The notes under the pieces were generated by a model. That model was given only the letters and a program-made list of their open reading frames with translations. It ran no database searches and was not told where the DNA came from. This document shows, in pieces, positions 47,946-58,320 of a DNA stretch of 64,000 nucleotides (positions are counted from its first letter, which is position 1; every line of letters starts with the position of its first letter). Source of the DNA: Phaeosaccion multiseriatum (Eukaryota > Ochrophyta, other classes). The DNA is taken from contig OZ218953.1 in assembly GCA_965112735.1 (NCBI GenBank), forward strand, positions 744,001 through 808,000, written 5' to 3'. Position numbers and translations under genes: made by a program.

Positions 47946-49931
47946 CTATACTGCATCCGGCTTGATGCCCTCCGCCTTCATCTCCCCCAGTAAGTCCAAT
48001 GCCTCCGCGTGTTGGCCGGCCTTGGCGCAAGCATCAATGGTGGCGTTGTAGCTGACTGCGTCCGGCTTGATGCCCTCCGCCTTCATCTCCCTCAGTAAGC
48101 CCAATGCCTCCATGTGTTGGCCGGCCTTGGCGCAAGCATCAATGGTGGTGTTGTAGCTGATTACAGTCGGCTCGATGCCTTCCGCCTTCATCTCCCTCAG
48201 TAAGCCCACTGCCTCCACGTGTTGGCTGGCCTTGGCGAAAGCATTAATGGTGGCGTTGTAGCTAACTACATCCGGCTTGATGCCGTCCGCCTTCATCTCC
48301 CTCAGCAAGCCCAATGCCTCCACGTGTTGGTTGGCCTTGGTACAAGCATTAATGGTGGCGTTGTAGCTGACTGCATTCGGCTTGATGCCCTCCGCCTTCA
48401 TCTCCCTCAGAAAGCCCAATGCCTCCATGTGTTGGCCGGCCTTGGCGCAAGCATCAATGGTGGCGGTGTAGCTGACTGCATCCGGCTTGATGCCCTCCGC
48501 CTTCATCTCCGTCAGTAAGCCCAATGCCTCCACGTGTTGGCTGGCCTTGGCGAAAGCATCAATGGTGGCGTTGTAGCTGACTTCATCCGGCTTGATGCCC
48601 TCCGCCTTCATCTTCCTCAGTAAGCCCAATGCCTCCACGTGTTGGTTGGCCTTGGCGCAAGCATCAATGGTGGCGTTGTAGCTGACTACATTCGGCTTGA
48701 TACCCTCCGCCTTCATCCCCATCAGCAAGCCCAATGCCTCCAAGTGTTGGCTGGCCTTGGCGCAAGCATCAATGGTGGCAGTGTAGCTGACAACATTCGG
48801 CTTGATACCCTCCGCCTTCATCTCCCTCAGCAAACCCAATGCCTCCAAGTGTTGGCTGGCCTTGGCGCAGGCATTAATGGTGGCGTTGTAGCTGACTTCA
48901 TTCGGCTTGATGCCCTCCGCCTTCATCTCCCTCAGCAAACCCAATGCCTCCAAGTGTTGGCTGGCCTTGGCGCAAGCATCAATGGTGGCAGTGTAGCTGA
49001 CAACATTCGGCTTGATACCCTCCGCCTTCATCTCCCTCAGCAAACCCAATGCCTCCACGTGTTGACTGGCCTTGGCGCAAGCATCAATGGTGGCGCTGTA
49101 GCTGACTGCATCCGGCTTGATGCCCTCCGCCTTCATCTCCCTCAGTAAGCCCACTGCCTCCACATGTTGACTGGCCTTGGCGCAAGCATTAATGGTGGCG
49201 TTGTAGCTGACTATATCCGGCTTGATGCCCTCAGCCTTCATCTCCCTCAGCAAACCCAATGCCTCCACGTGTTGACTGGCCTTGGCGCAAGCATCAATGG
49301 TGGCGCTGTAGCTGACTGCATCCGGCTTGATGCCCTCCGCCTTCATCTCCCTCAGTAAGCCCACTGCCTCCACATGTTGACTGGCCTTGGCGCAAGCATT
49401 AATGGTGGCGTTGTAGCTGACTACATTCGGCTTGATGCCCTCCGCCTTCATCTCCCTCAGCAAACCCAATGCCTCCACGTGTTGCCTACCCCTGGCGCAT
49501 GCGTTTATGGTGGTGTTGTAGCTGATTACATCCGGCTTGATGCCCTCCGCTTTCATCTCCACTAGAAGAGCCAAAGCGCCCTTCCACCGCCGGCACTTCC
49601 CAATCGCGGAAATTGCAGCATTAAAACAGTACCGGTCGGGATTGAGGCCATCTCGCCGTGCGCGCTCCAAAGTAGGTGCCACCCTCTTCCAATCCTTGCT
49701 CTTCCCAAGAGCTTGAAGCTCTCTGAAAAGCCGGAGGTGTCTCCCTCGTTCCTTAGCCCCCCCAGTAGAGAAACAGAACAATTGCTGATCCAGCTGCTTG
49801 TGCTGATGGAGCGTAGGGCCCGTTCGCCGTTCTTCTACTGCCGCGGGTCCTCTTCTATTCGTGCCAATGCGGGAGAAGCAGCAGCGTCTGACCACCTTCC
49901 TCAGCGACATCACTCGCATCATCATCATCAT
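47946..49931 (-). CDS. PPR array protein, copy 1 (truncated, 661 aa)
   Basis: This is one open frame without introns. The N-terminus MMMMMRVMSLRKVVRRCCFS is Arg-rich and Ser/Cys-containing, fitting a mitochondrial presequence. After a linker (LFRELQALGKSKDWKRVAPT) it has 16 pentatricopeptide repeats of exactly 35 residues, nearly identical to one another (consensus VVSYNATI...EMKAEGIKPD). Residues 5 and 35 vary most and are the known RNA-base selectors: N/D, N/N, N/D, S/D, N/D, S/N, T/N, N/N, T/N, N/D, N/D, T/N, N/D, N/T, N/D, N/D. With the published code this predicts 5'-UYUGUAAYAUUAUNUU-3'. The frame breaks at 47946 and no SMR domain remains, so it is likely a decaying paralogue of the gene at 55768-58320, although it may still be expressed. 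It is divergent from SHQ1, 220 bp apart. Confidence 0.75.
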   Translation of the reverse strand: MMMMMRVMSLRKVVRRCCFSRIGTNRRGPAAVEERRTGPTLHQHKQLDQQLFCFSTGGAKERGRHLRLFRELQALGKSKDWKRVAPTLERARRDGLNPDRYCFNAAISAIGKCRRWKGALALLVEMKAEGIKPDVISYNTTINACARGRQHVEALGLLREMKAEGIKPNVVSYNATINACAKASQHVEAVGLLREMKAEGIKPDAVSYSATIDACAKASQHVEALGLLREMKAEGIKPDIVSYNATINACAKASQHVEAVGLLREMKAEGIKPDAVSYSATIDACAKASQHVEALGLLREMKAEGIKPNVVSYTATIDACAKASQHLEALGLLREMKAEGIKPNEVSYNATINACAKASQHLEALGLLREMKAEGIKPNVVSYTATIDACAKASQHLEALGLLMGMKAEGIKPNVVSYNATIDACAKANQHVEALGLLRKMKAEGIKPDEVSYNATIDAFAKASQHVEALGLLTEMKAEGIKPDAVSYTATIDACAKAGQHMEALGFLREMKAEGIKPNAVSYNATINACTKANQHVEALGLLREMKADGIKPDVVSYNATINAFAKASQHVEAVGLLREMKAEGIEPTVISYNTTIDACAKAGQHMEALGLLREMKAEGIKPDAVSYNATIDACAKAGQHAEALDLLGEMKAEGIKPDAV

Positions 49932-50151
49932 CTTTGCTACCAGGTGTTGGTGCTGCTTCTTGCCAAATACAAATATAGCTACACGCCGTACGTGTGGCCA
50001 ACAATCGTATCCCTACCCACGCAGCCACAAGAAGGATGATCCAAGAAGCAAAGGAGGAGAAAAGAAAGAAGAAAGAAAAAAGAAAAAGAAAAAAGAGTTG
50101 GAGAACCAACATGGAAGGCGGCGGGCATCCAACCCCTTCATAGCAGCAGCG
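49932..50151. promoter_or_regulatory. Divergent promoter region of PPR copy 1 and SHQ1
   Basis: These 220 bp are duplicated with about 90% or higher identity upstream of PPR copy 2 (58321-58591). The A/G-rich AAGAAGAAAG segment at 50045-50095 differs most between copies. Confidence 0.5.
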
Positions 50152-51052
50152 ATGCCGATAATTCCTCGCTTCACCGTGACTCAGGATGTCAAGAGTGTAA
50201 TGGTGGCGATCAAAGTGCCATACATTCGAGTAGCGGCGGCCGAGACGTTCGTGGAGGGTCGGAGTTTTTCCTTCTATTGCAAGGTGCGAGCCGCTTTATT
50301 CGCTGGCTGCCCCGTAGCCGCAGCCTCGCGGAACACGCCCTCAATATGATTGGTCCTGCTTCTGCTTTCGCTGCTTCCTTCTCTCCTCCCCTCTCTTCTC
50401 CCCTCTCTTTCCTCGTCCCCTGTCCCTTGCCCTGGGGTGGCAGCCGTATCTGCTGAAGCTGACACTACCCGGCGCAGTACTGGACGATGACGCTTGCAGG
50501 GCGCAGTACAATCCAGACGACGACAACGGGACCATCACAGTTCGTCTGCCGAAGGTGCTGTACCCACCTCAAGAGGGACTCTACCTCACTCTCTCTCTTG
50601 ATCTGATGATACAACGACCGTACCCACAGGCCCAGGAAGGCGAGCACTTTCCCGACCTAGACCTCACGACTCAGCTCCTGCAACGCCAATGGAACCCCAA
50701 TGCTCGAGAGGATACAGAGGGACACCTCCCTGCCAATATCGAAGTGTTGGCGTCGTCATCGTCGCTCGCGCAAGAGGGAGGGTGTGGGGCAGGCGGAGAC
50801 TCTGGCATGGGGGTCAAGGGCGAAGACGACGATGATGAAGAGGCGGAGGAGGAGGAGCGGCTGGAAGAGGAAATGGCGCTAGGAGACCTCCTGATACAAA
50901 AGCCTCGATACGGTTTCAACGACCGGGTGCGTTCGATGTGCTAACGCGAGGCAAGCTCGATCTTGGGTCTGCTACGCGTGTCCGGTGGTCTCTCTGTGTC
51001 TCTGGCTCATTCTCTCTCTCTCTTCACTCTCTCTCTCTCTCCTGCTGCCTAT

Positions 51053-51093
<41 letters not shown>

Positions 51094-51802
51094 GCTCTCT
51101 GTCTTCTGTCACCTCCACTTCACTATCAACGACCAACCCCATCCCTTCCCCGCCTCACCCTAGTCCCTGCCGGTCCCCCCCCCCCCTTCCCTGCCCATAC
51201 AGCACTGCGGCTTCTTTACCCACTTGCGTGAAGAGCTGGCTGAGATGCTGGAGCTCGCCTCCCCCGACCACACTCCGGCACACAAGAGGAGGGTCCTGAG
51301 GATTGAGAAAGAGCGCACCACCTTCGACAGAGAGAGGTAAGTGCTGCATCAATCAGTCAACCACCCAAACAATACAAGCAAACCAACCCATTCATCAACC
51401 AAACAACCAACCAGCCACCCGCGTCTTCCGCAGGGGCATGTTCCATCCTCCTCCCTTGCCTCTATGCTTCCATTCCCTGCCCTGCCCTCGATGTGGTGTG
51501 ACTTTGCTTTGCGCGGCGCAAGTGCAACGGGCGTGTATCTCGTGTCGGTGAACACGCACCAACTCTCGTGTGGTGTATATATTATATATATATATATATA
51601 AATATATATTGACTGATGGGAATCAACCTAAGAATTTGTGTGTGTGTTACTCTTGTGTGGTGCGGCTGCATTCGCAGGTATATGGGGGATTTTATTGAGG
51701 CGGAGGACGACCCCATCTATCAAGAGGCTCAGGGATTCGTCCCCTCATGGGCGGCACCAAATCGACCAAAAGAAGCAGCACCAACACCAGCATCAGCATC
51801 AG

Positions 51803-51838
<36 letters not shown>

Positions 51839-54800
51839 ATGGCCCAAGAGGAGAAGACAGTGGCAGCAGTGACGGTAGCAAAAGCAATGTGGCCTTCTTT
51901 ACCGCCGAGGAGCAGGAGCAGCTCCAGAGCCTGCCCAGCCGCGAATACCTGGTGCCGCCGGAGAGCGTTACAGAAAAGCGCCTCCTTGTGGGTTTGGCCG
52001 ACGTGCTCTTCGGTCTGGCCTATGACACACGCACCACGGGGGGGGAGAGCACCGTGGAGTCGGCCTGGACCATCGCCATCCTTAGGTGCGTACGTACGTA
52101 CGTAGGTAGGTAGGTAGGTAGGTAGGTAGGTAGGTAGGTAGGTAGGTAGGTAGGCAGGTAGGCAGGTAGGTAGTAGGCATATGTGTATGTAAGTATGTAT
52201 GTATGTATCCCTCCCCGAACCCCCCCCCCTGCATACCTCCAACCAACCCAAATGCATGGCATTACTTTGCTGTGCGTCTACCTCCCCCTCCTGGCCGTCC
52301 GCAGCACGTCAATGAGCTGGCTGGAGCCGCAGCCGTCGTCGGAGAGAGAAGCCATCATCGCCTCTCTTCGGAGATCTCTCATCTACCCCTATCTGAGAGT
52401 GTGGGACTTTTCCATGCGGTAAGCGGGCTGGTGGACGGGGAGAGGGGAGGGGAGGGGAGGGGAGGGAGGCGAAGGGAATGGGAATGGGAATGGGAATGGG
52501 AATGAAGAGAAGGAGAAGAGAGGGGAGAAACAGAAAGTGCAACCCACTTGGGCCGCGTGTGAGAAGCAACGTCAGAATTGGCTCTCCCCCGTACCCCTCC
52601 CCCCCTCCTCACCTCACCTTGGTCAGTCAGTCAGCCAGCCATGTGGGGCCTATTGACCCACCCGTCCCCTCCTCCCCTCCTACCCCACGCGGTACTCCCC
52701 CCGGACCCCCCTCCCCATCTGCCTAACCGTATGCCTCCATCTGCTTGTCGCAGATGTGCCCGCGATGTGGGAGAGGTGTTGATGAAGGGCAAGCGCGAGG
52801 TGCTCCGCTGCTTGTTAAAGGTGAGGAGGGAAGGAAGGAGGGAGGGAGGGAGGGAGGGAGGGAGGGAGGGAGGGAGGGAGGGAGGGAGGGATGCCGCCAA
52901 TCAAGCTGGAGGGGAAGAGGTACGCGCTTTTGAGACGTGTGTGTGTTTGTGTGTGTTTGCATGATTGGCACAGGGAGAAGTAGTCATCTTCCCTTGCAGT
53001 GCAGCGGGGCCAAATGCACCATACAGGGCCAAGCGTCAGAACAGAAAAACACAAGCGTTAGGCGTCGTCGGACAGTAACCCCCTCGCCCCCCCCTCTTCG
53101 CCCCCTCTTCCAAATCGAACCCTCTTCCTCTGTCCCTCGCGCTCTCTCTGTGGACCTTCCTCTCTCTACCTCTCTTCTCTCCTTTCCGCTTCCTCTCTCT
53201 CTCCATCTCTTCGCTTCTCCCTCTCTCTCTAACCCTTACCCCTTTCTCTCTCTCTCCCTCGGTGCTCTGTGGGGACAGATCCATCGAGTTTTACAGAGGG
53301 CGGAAATACACTACCTCCACAACAAGTGAGTGAGTTGGTTGTCCACCAGTAGTAACAAGGCAAGGCGCAGTCGCCATCTGGCGATGGGTCTCGATTGAAT
53401 GATGTGATTGGGATCCACGGTGGGCAAGGCACAGCACCTCCTCCGCTCGTTGACGTGATGCTCTCTACCCCCTTGCAAGTGTTCTGCGGCTCGCTGCCGA
53501 ATGCTCACTCTCTCTCTTCTTTGTGACAGAATTGCGTATAAATGGGAGAGTGAGAAAGCTGTCAGATCCATCACTCTCTGGTCTCTGACTTTCTCTCCCT
53601 CCCCTCTCCTTCTATTACTCTTTGAGTCTCTCTCCCTCTCCGTCTCCGTCTCTGTGTCCCTTTCCTCCCTCCCTCTTAACCCCCCCCCCCTCTCTCCTCT
53701 GTCTCTCCCCCCCTCTCTTAGACTCTTCATCGATGACTTCTGTGTGTGGGTCCAACATGTTCGTGACGACGCGTTAACGGCGTTGGGAGAGCGCTACCTG
53801 ACTGCGTTGAGCATTATTGAGAAGCCCCATGTAGGGCTCGGGCTGGTGGAGCTTGAAGCAGAGGCTTTGAGCATCTTGGCGGGTCAGGAGGATGAAGACG
53901 GGGAGGAGGAGGAGGAGGAGGAGGAGGAGGAGGAGGAGGAGGAGGAGGAGGAGGAGGAGGAGGAGGATGACGAGGAGAGCGAGGAGAGCGAGGAGAGCGA
54001 GGAGGAGGGTGAGGAGGAGGGTGAGGAGGAGGAGGAGGAGGAGGAGGAGGAGGAGGAGGGTGAGGAGGAGGAGGGGGGGCAAAAGCGCCGCCCCCTCATT
54101 CCTTCTGAACAACCTTGCGTAGTGCTCCAATCGATTAAGTCTGTCGACTCAGAGACCGAGCAGGCCGTTGAGAAGATGTTGGGCCTTGACGAGCTGCGAG
54201 AGGACGCGGAAGAGCGGCAGCGTCTTGTGCAGCAGCAGCAGCAGCAGCAGCGGGGGAGGGGAAGGGGAGGGGGGACGCAGAGGCCAGTCGCCCTATCGAG
54301 AGAGGAGGCCACAAGAGTTCTCACTGTGTCTGCTGCGGTAGCCAGGCCCAACGGGGCGGCAGGAAAGACAGATACAGGCCCAGCAGCAGCAGCAGTTGGT
54401 GAGGCAGCAGTTGGTGATACAACCCGCGTGGAGCTGGAGGATTCACCTCCTCCTCCTCCTCCTCCTCCTCCCTCGTCGACATCCGCAGCGGGTTCGGAGA
54501 GCTCGGGGGTGGCGAACGACAGCAGCGGAGGCGGCGACAAGAGTCTCCTGCAGCAGCCGGAGAAGGATCAGGAGGAAGGAGGCCTTCTCTCTCTTGGCAA
54601 GCAGCGAGCCGTGTGTAGCCTGCTGGGGCTGGAGCTGCCTACTGCTGCTGCAGCTGGAGGGGGAGGGGGGGGGGCAGCGCTGGAGGAGGTGCGGGGGCTG
54701 TTTGGGGAGTTGCGCCTACCGGGTGGAGAGGGCGGAGGAGGAGGAGACGGAGGGGGGGGTGGAGGGGGGAGTAAGGCCGAGGGAAAGGCGGTTCTCATTA

Positions 54801-54862
54801 GCGAGATCGTGGATGATAATGCCAGTAGCAGCAGCAGCAGCAACATCGGTGGCGGTACTTAA
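50152..54862 (+). CDS. SHQ1: SHQ1, H/ACA snoRNP assembly chaperone
   Basis: Nine exons: 50152-50283, 50444-50554, 50630-50926, 51203-51336, 51678-52085, 52305-52418, 52754-52820, 53279-53325 and 53722-54862 (816 aa). The N-terminal CS domain begins MPIIPRFTVTQD and includes IKVPYIRV, PYLLKLTLPG and GTITVRLPK, then GEHFPDLDL, in the family's order. The SHQ1-specific domain follows: GFNDRHCGFFTHL, SPDHTPAHKRRVLRIEKERT, FDRERYMGDFIEAEDDPIY, FTAEEQEQLQSLPSREYLVP, YDTRTTGGESTVESAWTIAI, LIYPYLRVWDFSMRCARDVG, LRCLLKIHRVLQ, LFIDDFCVWVQ. SHQ1 holds free dyskerin/Cbf5 before H/ACA RNP assembly. After exon 9's first 60 residues the tail is poly-Glu, Gln-rich and VGDT-containing; about 340 residues exceed the usual length. 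The intron 50555-50629 is 75 nt without stops, so retention would add 25 residues. Confidence 0.9.
51057..51095 (+). repeat. (CT)n pyrimidine tract in SHQ1 intron 3
   Basis: CT dinucleotides lie within a long pyrimidine stretch (51000-51200) before the acceptor at 51202. Confidence 0.8.
52098..52155 (+). repeat. (GTAG)n repeat just after a SHQ1 splice donor
   Basis: Directly after the donor AG|GTGCGTACGTACGTAG the intron continues as GGTA tetramers, so the donor region itself was drawn into the repeat. Confidence 0.9.
52825..52890 (+). repeat. (GGGA)n repeat just after a SHQ1 splice donor
   Basis: GGAAGGAGGGAGGGAGG-type tetramers start within 10 bp of the donor at 52821. Confidence 0.9.
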
Positions 54863-55767
54863 AAAAGAAGATAGCGAGGAGTGGATTCTTCATTATCAAG
54901 ATTAAGTACTTCAGTAATACTTTAATACTTCAGTAGTAGTACATACATGAGAGAGAGAGCGAGCAGCACACGAGGGATGAACCGATATTTCTTCAAGAAA
55001 ATAGATTTTAAGTATATAAGTATATAAAAAGAAGGCGTGGCTCTTCCTCCTTCCCTCCTTGCTTGCTTGCTTGTCCTCTTGGGTGGAAGCTCCTGTATCG
55101 TTCCTGGACAGTTCCCGGACAGTTCCCGGGCATTTCTCTGGTCGAGGGTTCGCAACAAATCAGCCACAAGTGCTGCCGTAAGCCACAGACAGCAATGGCA
55201 CTCTGCTCCAGTGGGAAGGCTTACAAGCCCCTTCAAGTGGATCGGCGTACGGACGGGGATACACCATACACCATTCACCCCTTATTCCTTGTTGTTGTGT
55301 CAGCCTACAAATCAATGATAAGCGCAGGCCTTCATCGTCCCTACTTGGGTTCAGCTGACTGGGCCCGGAAACCGTCTGCCCACTGGAGGAGCACGTTTGC
55401 CCTGCTGCACAGCTCTCGACTCTTGGCGGCCATGAATTGCTACACGCATACGTACGCACCACGTATAAGACATTCAGAATACCACAGCACAGCAAAGCAC
55501 ATATCAGTGGGTGAAGGCAGATAGTCTGTCCGGAAAGGGCATCATCATTGTTGTTCAATGCGGTACTACAAAGTCCAAAGACGAGCATCATGTGTCTGGC
55601 CAATACCGCAAGCCGGGCAGTAGATCAACTGGCAGTGACATCCTTTGGATCTCTTGCTCTACAAGCAAAGAGGCGGAGGAGCCCAGATGATGCCAAAGGC
55701 CAATCCCGAGCTGTGACTCGCGCGTGACCCCTCCGGCCGCCGCAGTCGACACTCATCAATGGTATTG
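54863..55767. other. Spacer between SHQ1 and the second PPR block
   Basis: It starts with AT-rich 3' sequence (54890-55030), then has a tandem CAGTTCCCGGACAGTTCCCGG at about 55107-55128. From 55510 it is homologous to 47360-47525. No gene or RNA was recognised. Confidence 0.45.
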
Positions 55768-58320
55768 TCAACCCCCACCGGGGACTCGCATCACCACCCT
55801 CCCCGGGTTGTGTTCATCTTCCCATACTTCGACGCCCGGCCTCTCCTGCAAATAGGCCAGCACCGCGGGCTTGAGAACGCTGACGCCGTGCTCGCTGCCT
55901 CGGCCTCGGCCTATGATAACTTTGACCTCAGCCCCCACCTTCGCATCTGAGAGCACGTGACGAAGCGCTGCCTTGCTCGTTCCCCTGGTGAAATCGTGCA
56001 AGTCCACCAACCTCCCAGGCTTCAGCCAGTGTGTGAAGACTCCTTGCGACAAGGCCTTTGCGTACAGCTCATCAGCAGCCTCCTCCTCACCACCCTCCTG
56101 CACAGCATCAATAATGGCGCTGTAGGTCGTTCGGTCAGGAGCGAGTCCTTCTCCAGTCATCTCCCTCAGCAAACCCAATGCCTCCACGTGTTGACCGGCC
56201 TTGGCGCAAGCATTTATGGTAGCGTTATAGCTGACTTCATTCGGCTTGATGCCCTCCGCCTTCATCCCCCTCAGCAAGCCCAATGCCTCCACGTGTTGAC
56301 CGGCCTTGGCGCAAGCATCAATGGTGGCGTTGTAGCTGACTGCGTCCGGCTTGATGCCCTCCGCCTTCATCTCCCTCAGTAAGCCCAATGCCTCCAAGTG
56401 TTGGCTGGCCTTGGCGCAAGCATCAATGGTGGTAGTGTAGCTGACTACATTCGGCTTGATACCCTCCGCCTTCATCTCCCTCAGCAAACCCAATGCCTCC
56501 AAGGGTTGGCTGGCCTTGGCGCAGGCATTAATGGTGGCGTTGTAGCTGACTTCATTCGGCTTGATGCCCTCCGCCTTCATCTCCCTCAGCAAACCCAATG
56601 CCTCCACGTGTTGACTGGCCTTGGCGCAAGCATCAATGGTGGCGTTGTAGCTGACTACTTCCGGCTTGATGCCCTCCGCCTTCATCTCCCTCAGTAAGCA
56701 CAATGCCTCCACGTGTTGGCTGGCCTTGGCGCAAGCATTAATGGTGGCGGTGTAGCTAACTACATCCGGCTTGACACCCTCCGCCTCCATCTCCCTCAGT
56801 AAGCCCAATGCCTCCACGTGTTGACCGGCCTTGGCGCAAGCATCAATGGTGGCGCTGTAGCTGACTACATCCGGCTTGATGCCCTCCGCCTTCATCTCCC
56901 TCAGTAAGCCCAATGCCTCCGCGTGCTGGCCGGTTTTGGCGCAAGCATCGATGGTGGCGTTGTAGCTGACTGCATCCGGCTTGATGCCCTCCGCCTTCAT
57001 CTCCCTCAGTAAGCCCACTGCCTCCACATGTTGACTGGCCTTGGCGCAAGCATCGATGGTGGCGCTGTAGCTAACTACATCCGGCTTGATACCCTCCGCC
57101 TCCATCTCCCTCAGTAAGCCCAATGCCTCCACGTGTTGACCGGCCTTGGCGAAAGCATCAATGGTGGCGTTGTAGCTGACTTCATCCGGCTTGATGCCCT
57201 CCGCCTTCATCTTCCTCAGTAAGCCCAATGCCTCCACGTGTTGGTTGGCCTTGGCGCAAGCATCAATGGTGGCGTTGTAGCTGACTACATTCGGCTTGAT
57301 ACCCTCCGCCTTCATCCCCATCAGTAAGCCCAATGCCTCCAAGTGTTGGCTGGCCTTGGCGCAAGCATCAATGGTGGCAGTGTAGCTGACTACATTCGGC
57401 TTGATACCCTCCGCCTTCATCTCCCTCAGCAAACCCAATGCCTCCAAGTGTTGGCTGGCCTTGGCGCAGGCATTAATGGTGGCGTTGTAGCTGACTTCAT
57501 TCGGCTTGATGCCCTCCGCCTTCATCTCCCTCAGCAAACCCAATGCCTCCACGTGTTGACTGGCCTTGGCGCAAGCATCAATGGTGGCGGTGTAGCTGAC
57601 TGCATCCGGCTTGATGCCCTCCACCTTCATCTCCCTCAGTAAGCCCAATGCCTCCACGTGTTGACTGGCCTTGGCGCAAGCATCAATGGTGGCGGTGTAG
57701 CTGACTGCATCCGGCTTGATGCCCTCCACCTTCATCTCCCTCAGTAAGCCCAATGCCTCCACGTGTTGGTTGGCCTTGGCGCATGCATCGATGGTGGTGT
57801 TGTAGCTAACTATATCCGGCTTGATGCCCTCCGCCTTCATCTCCCTCAGCAAACCCACTGCCTCCACGTGTTGCCTACCCCTGGCGCATGCGTTTATGGT
57901 GGTGTTGTAGCTGATTACATCCGGCTTGATGCCCTCCGCTTTCATCTCCACTAGAAGAGCCAAAGCGCCCTTCCACCGCCGGCACTTCCCAATCGCGGAA
58001 ATTGCAGCATTAAAACAGTACCGGTCGGGATTGAGGCCATCTCGCCGTGCGCGCTCCAAAGTAGGTGCCACCCTCTTCCAATCCTTGCTCTTCCCCAGAG
58101 CTTGAAGCTCTCTGAAAAGCCGGAGTTGTCTCCCTCGTTCCTTAGCCCCCCCAGTAGAGAAACAGAACAACTGCTGATGCAGCTGCTTGTGCTGATGGAG
58201 CGTAGGGCCCGTTCGCCGTTCTTCTACTGCCGCGGGTCCTCTTCTATTCATGCCAATGCGGGAGAAGCAGCAGCGTCTGACCACCTTTCTCAGCGACATC
58301 ACTCGCATCATCATCATCAT
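55768..58320 (-). CDS. PPR-SMR protein (850 aa), probably mitochondrial
   Basis: This is an intronless frame. The N-terminus (MMMMMRVMSLRKVVRRCCFS) is presequence-like. Eighteen 35-residue PPR units follow, with a nineteenth degenerate unit (RTTYSAIIDAVQEGG). The C-terminus is an SMR domain: LVDLHDFTRGTSKAALRHVL, then VKVIIGRGRGSEHG and LKPAVLAYLQERPGVEVW, ending in VVMRVPGGG. The LDxH-like LHDF and GRGxxS/EH elements are those of SMR nucleases and RNA-binding SMRs. Selector residues 5/35 in order: ND, ND, ND, TD, TN, NN, TN, ND, ND, SD, ND, SD, TE, NN, NN, TD, NN, ND, predicting 5'-UUUGAYAUUGUGNYYGYU-3'. PPR-SMR proteins act in organelle RNA stability, processing or translation. The strong unit identity points to recent amplification. 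The poly-Met start derives from a (CAT)n run; the actual initiator may be an inner Met. Confidence 0.88.
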   Translation of the reverse strand: MMMMMRVMSLRKVVRRCCFSRIGMNRRGPAAVEERRTGPTLHQHKQLHQQLFCFSTGGAKERGRQLRLFRELQALGKSKDWKRVAPTLERARRDGLNPDRYCFNAAISAIGKCRRWKGALALLVEMKAEGIKPDVISYNTTINACARGRQHVEAVGLLREMKAEGIKPDIVSYNTTIDACAKANQHVEALGLLREMKVEGIKPDAVSYTATIDACAKASQHVEALGLLREMKVEGIKPDAVSYTATIDACAKASQHVEALGLLREMKAEGIKPNEVSYNATINACAKASQHLEALGLLREMKAEGIKPNVVSYTATIDACAKASQHLEALGLLMGMKAEGIKPNVVSYNATIDACAKANQHVEALGLLRKMKAEGIKPDEVSYNATIDAFAKAGQHVEALGLLREMEAEGIKPDVVSYSATIDACAKASQHVEAVGLLREMKAEGIKPDAVSYNATIDACAKTGQHAEALGLLREMKAEGIKPDVVSYSATIDACAKAGQHVEALGLLREMEAEGVKPDVVSYTATINACAKASQHVEALCLLREMKAEGIKPEVVSYNATIDACAKASQHVEALGLLREMKAEGIKPNEVSYNATINACAKASQPLEALGLLREMKAEGIKPNVVSYTTTIDACAKASQHLEALGLLREMKAEGIKPDAVSYNATIDACAKAGQHVEALGLLRGMKAEGIKPNEVSYNATINACAKAGQHVEALGLLREMTGEGLAPDRTTYSAIIDAVQEGGEEEAADELYAKALSQGVFTHWLKPGRLVDLHDFTRGTSKAALRHVLSDAKVGAEVKVIIGRGRGSEHGVSVLKPAVLAYLQERPGVEVWEDEHNPGRVVMRVPGGG

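Noticed and set aside
50555-50605. Exonisation of a 51-nt intron in SHQ1 relative to its duplicate
   Set aside because: A CCCACAG acceptor at 50629 exists in both copies and gives the family-like spacing, so an ordinary 75-nt intron explains the data.
47584-58320. CRISPR-like regular 105-bp repeats
   Set aside because: The period is 35 codons, translating to PPR motifs on the minus strand; there are no spacers or cas genes.
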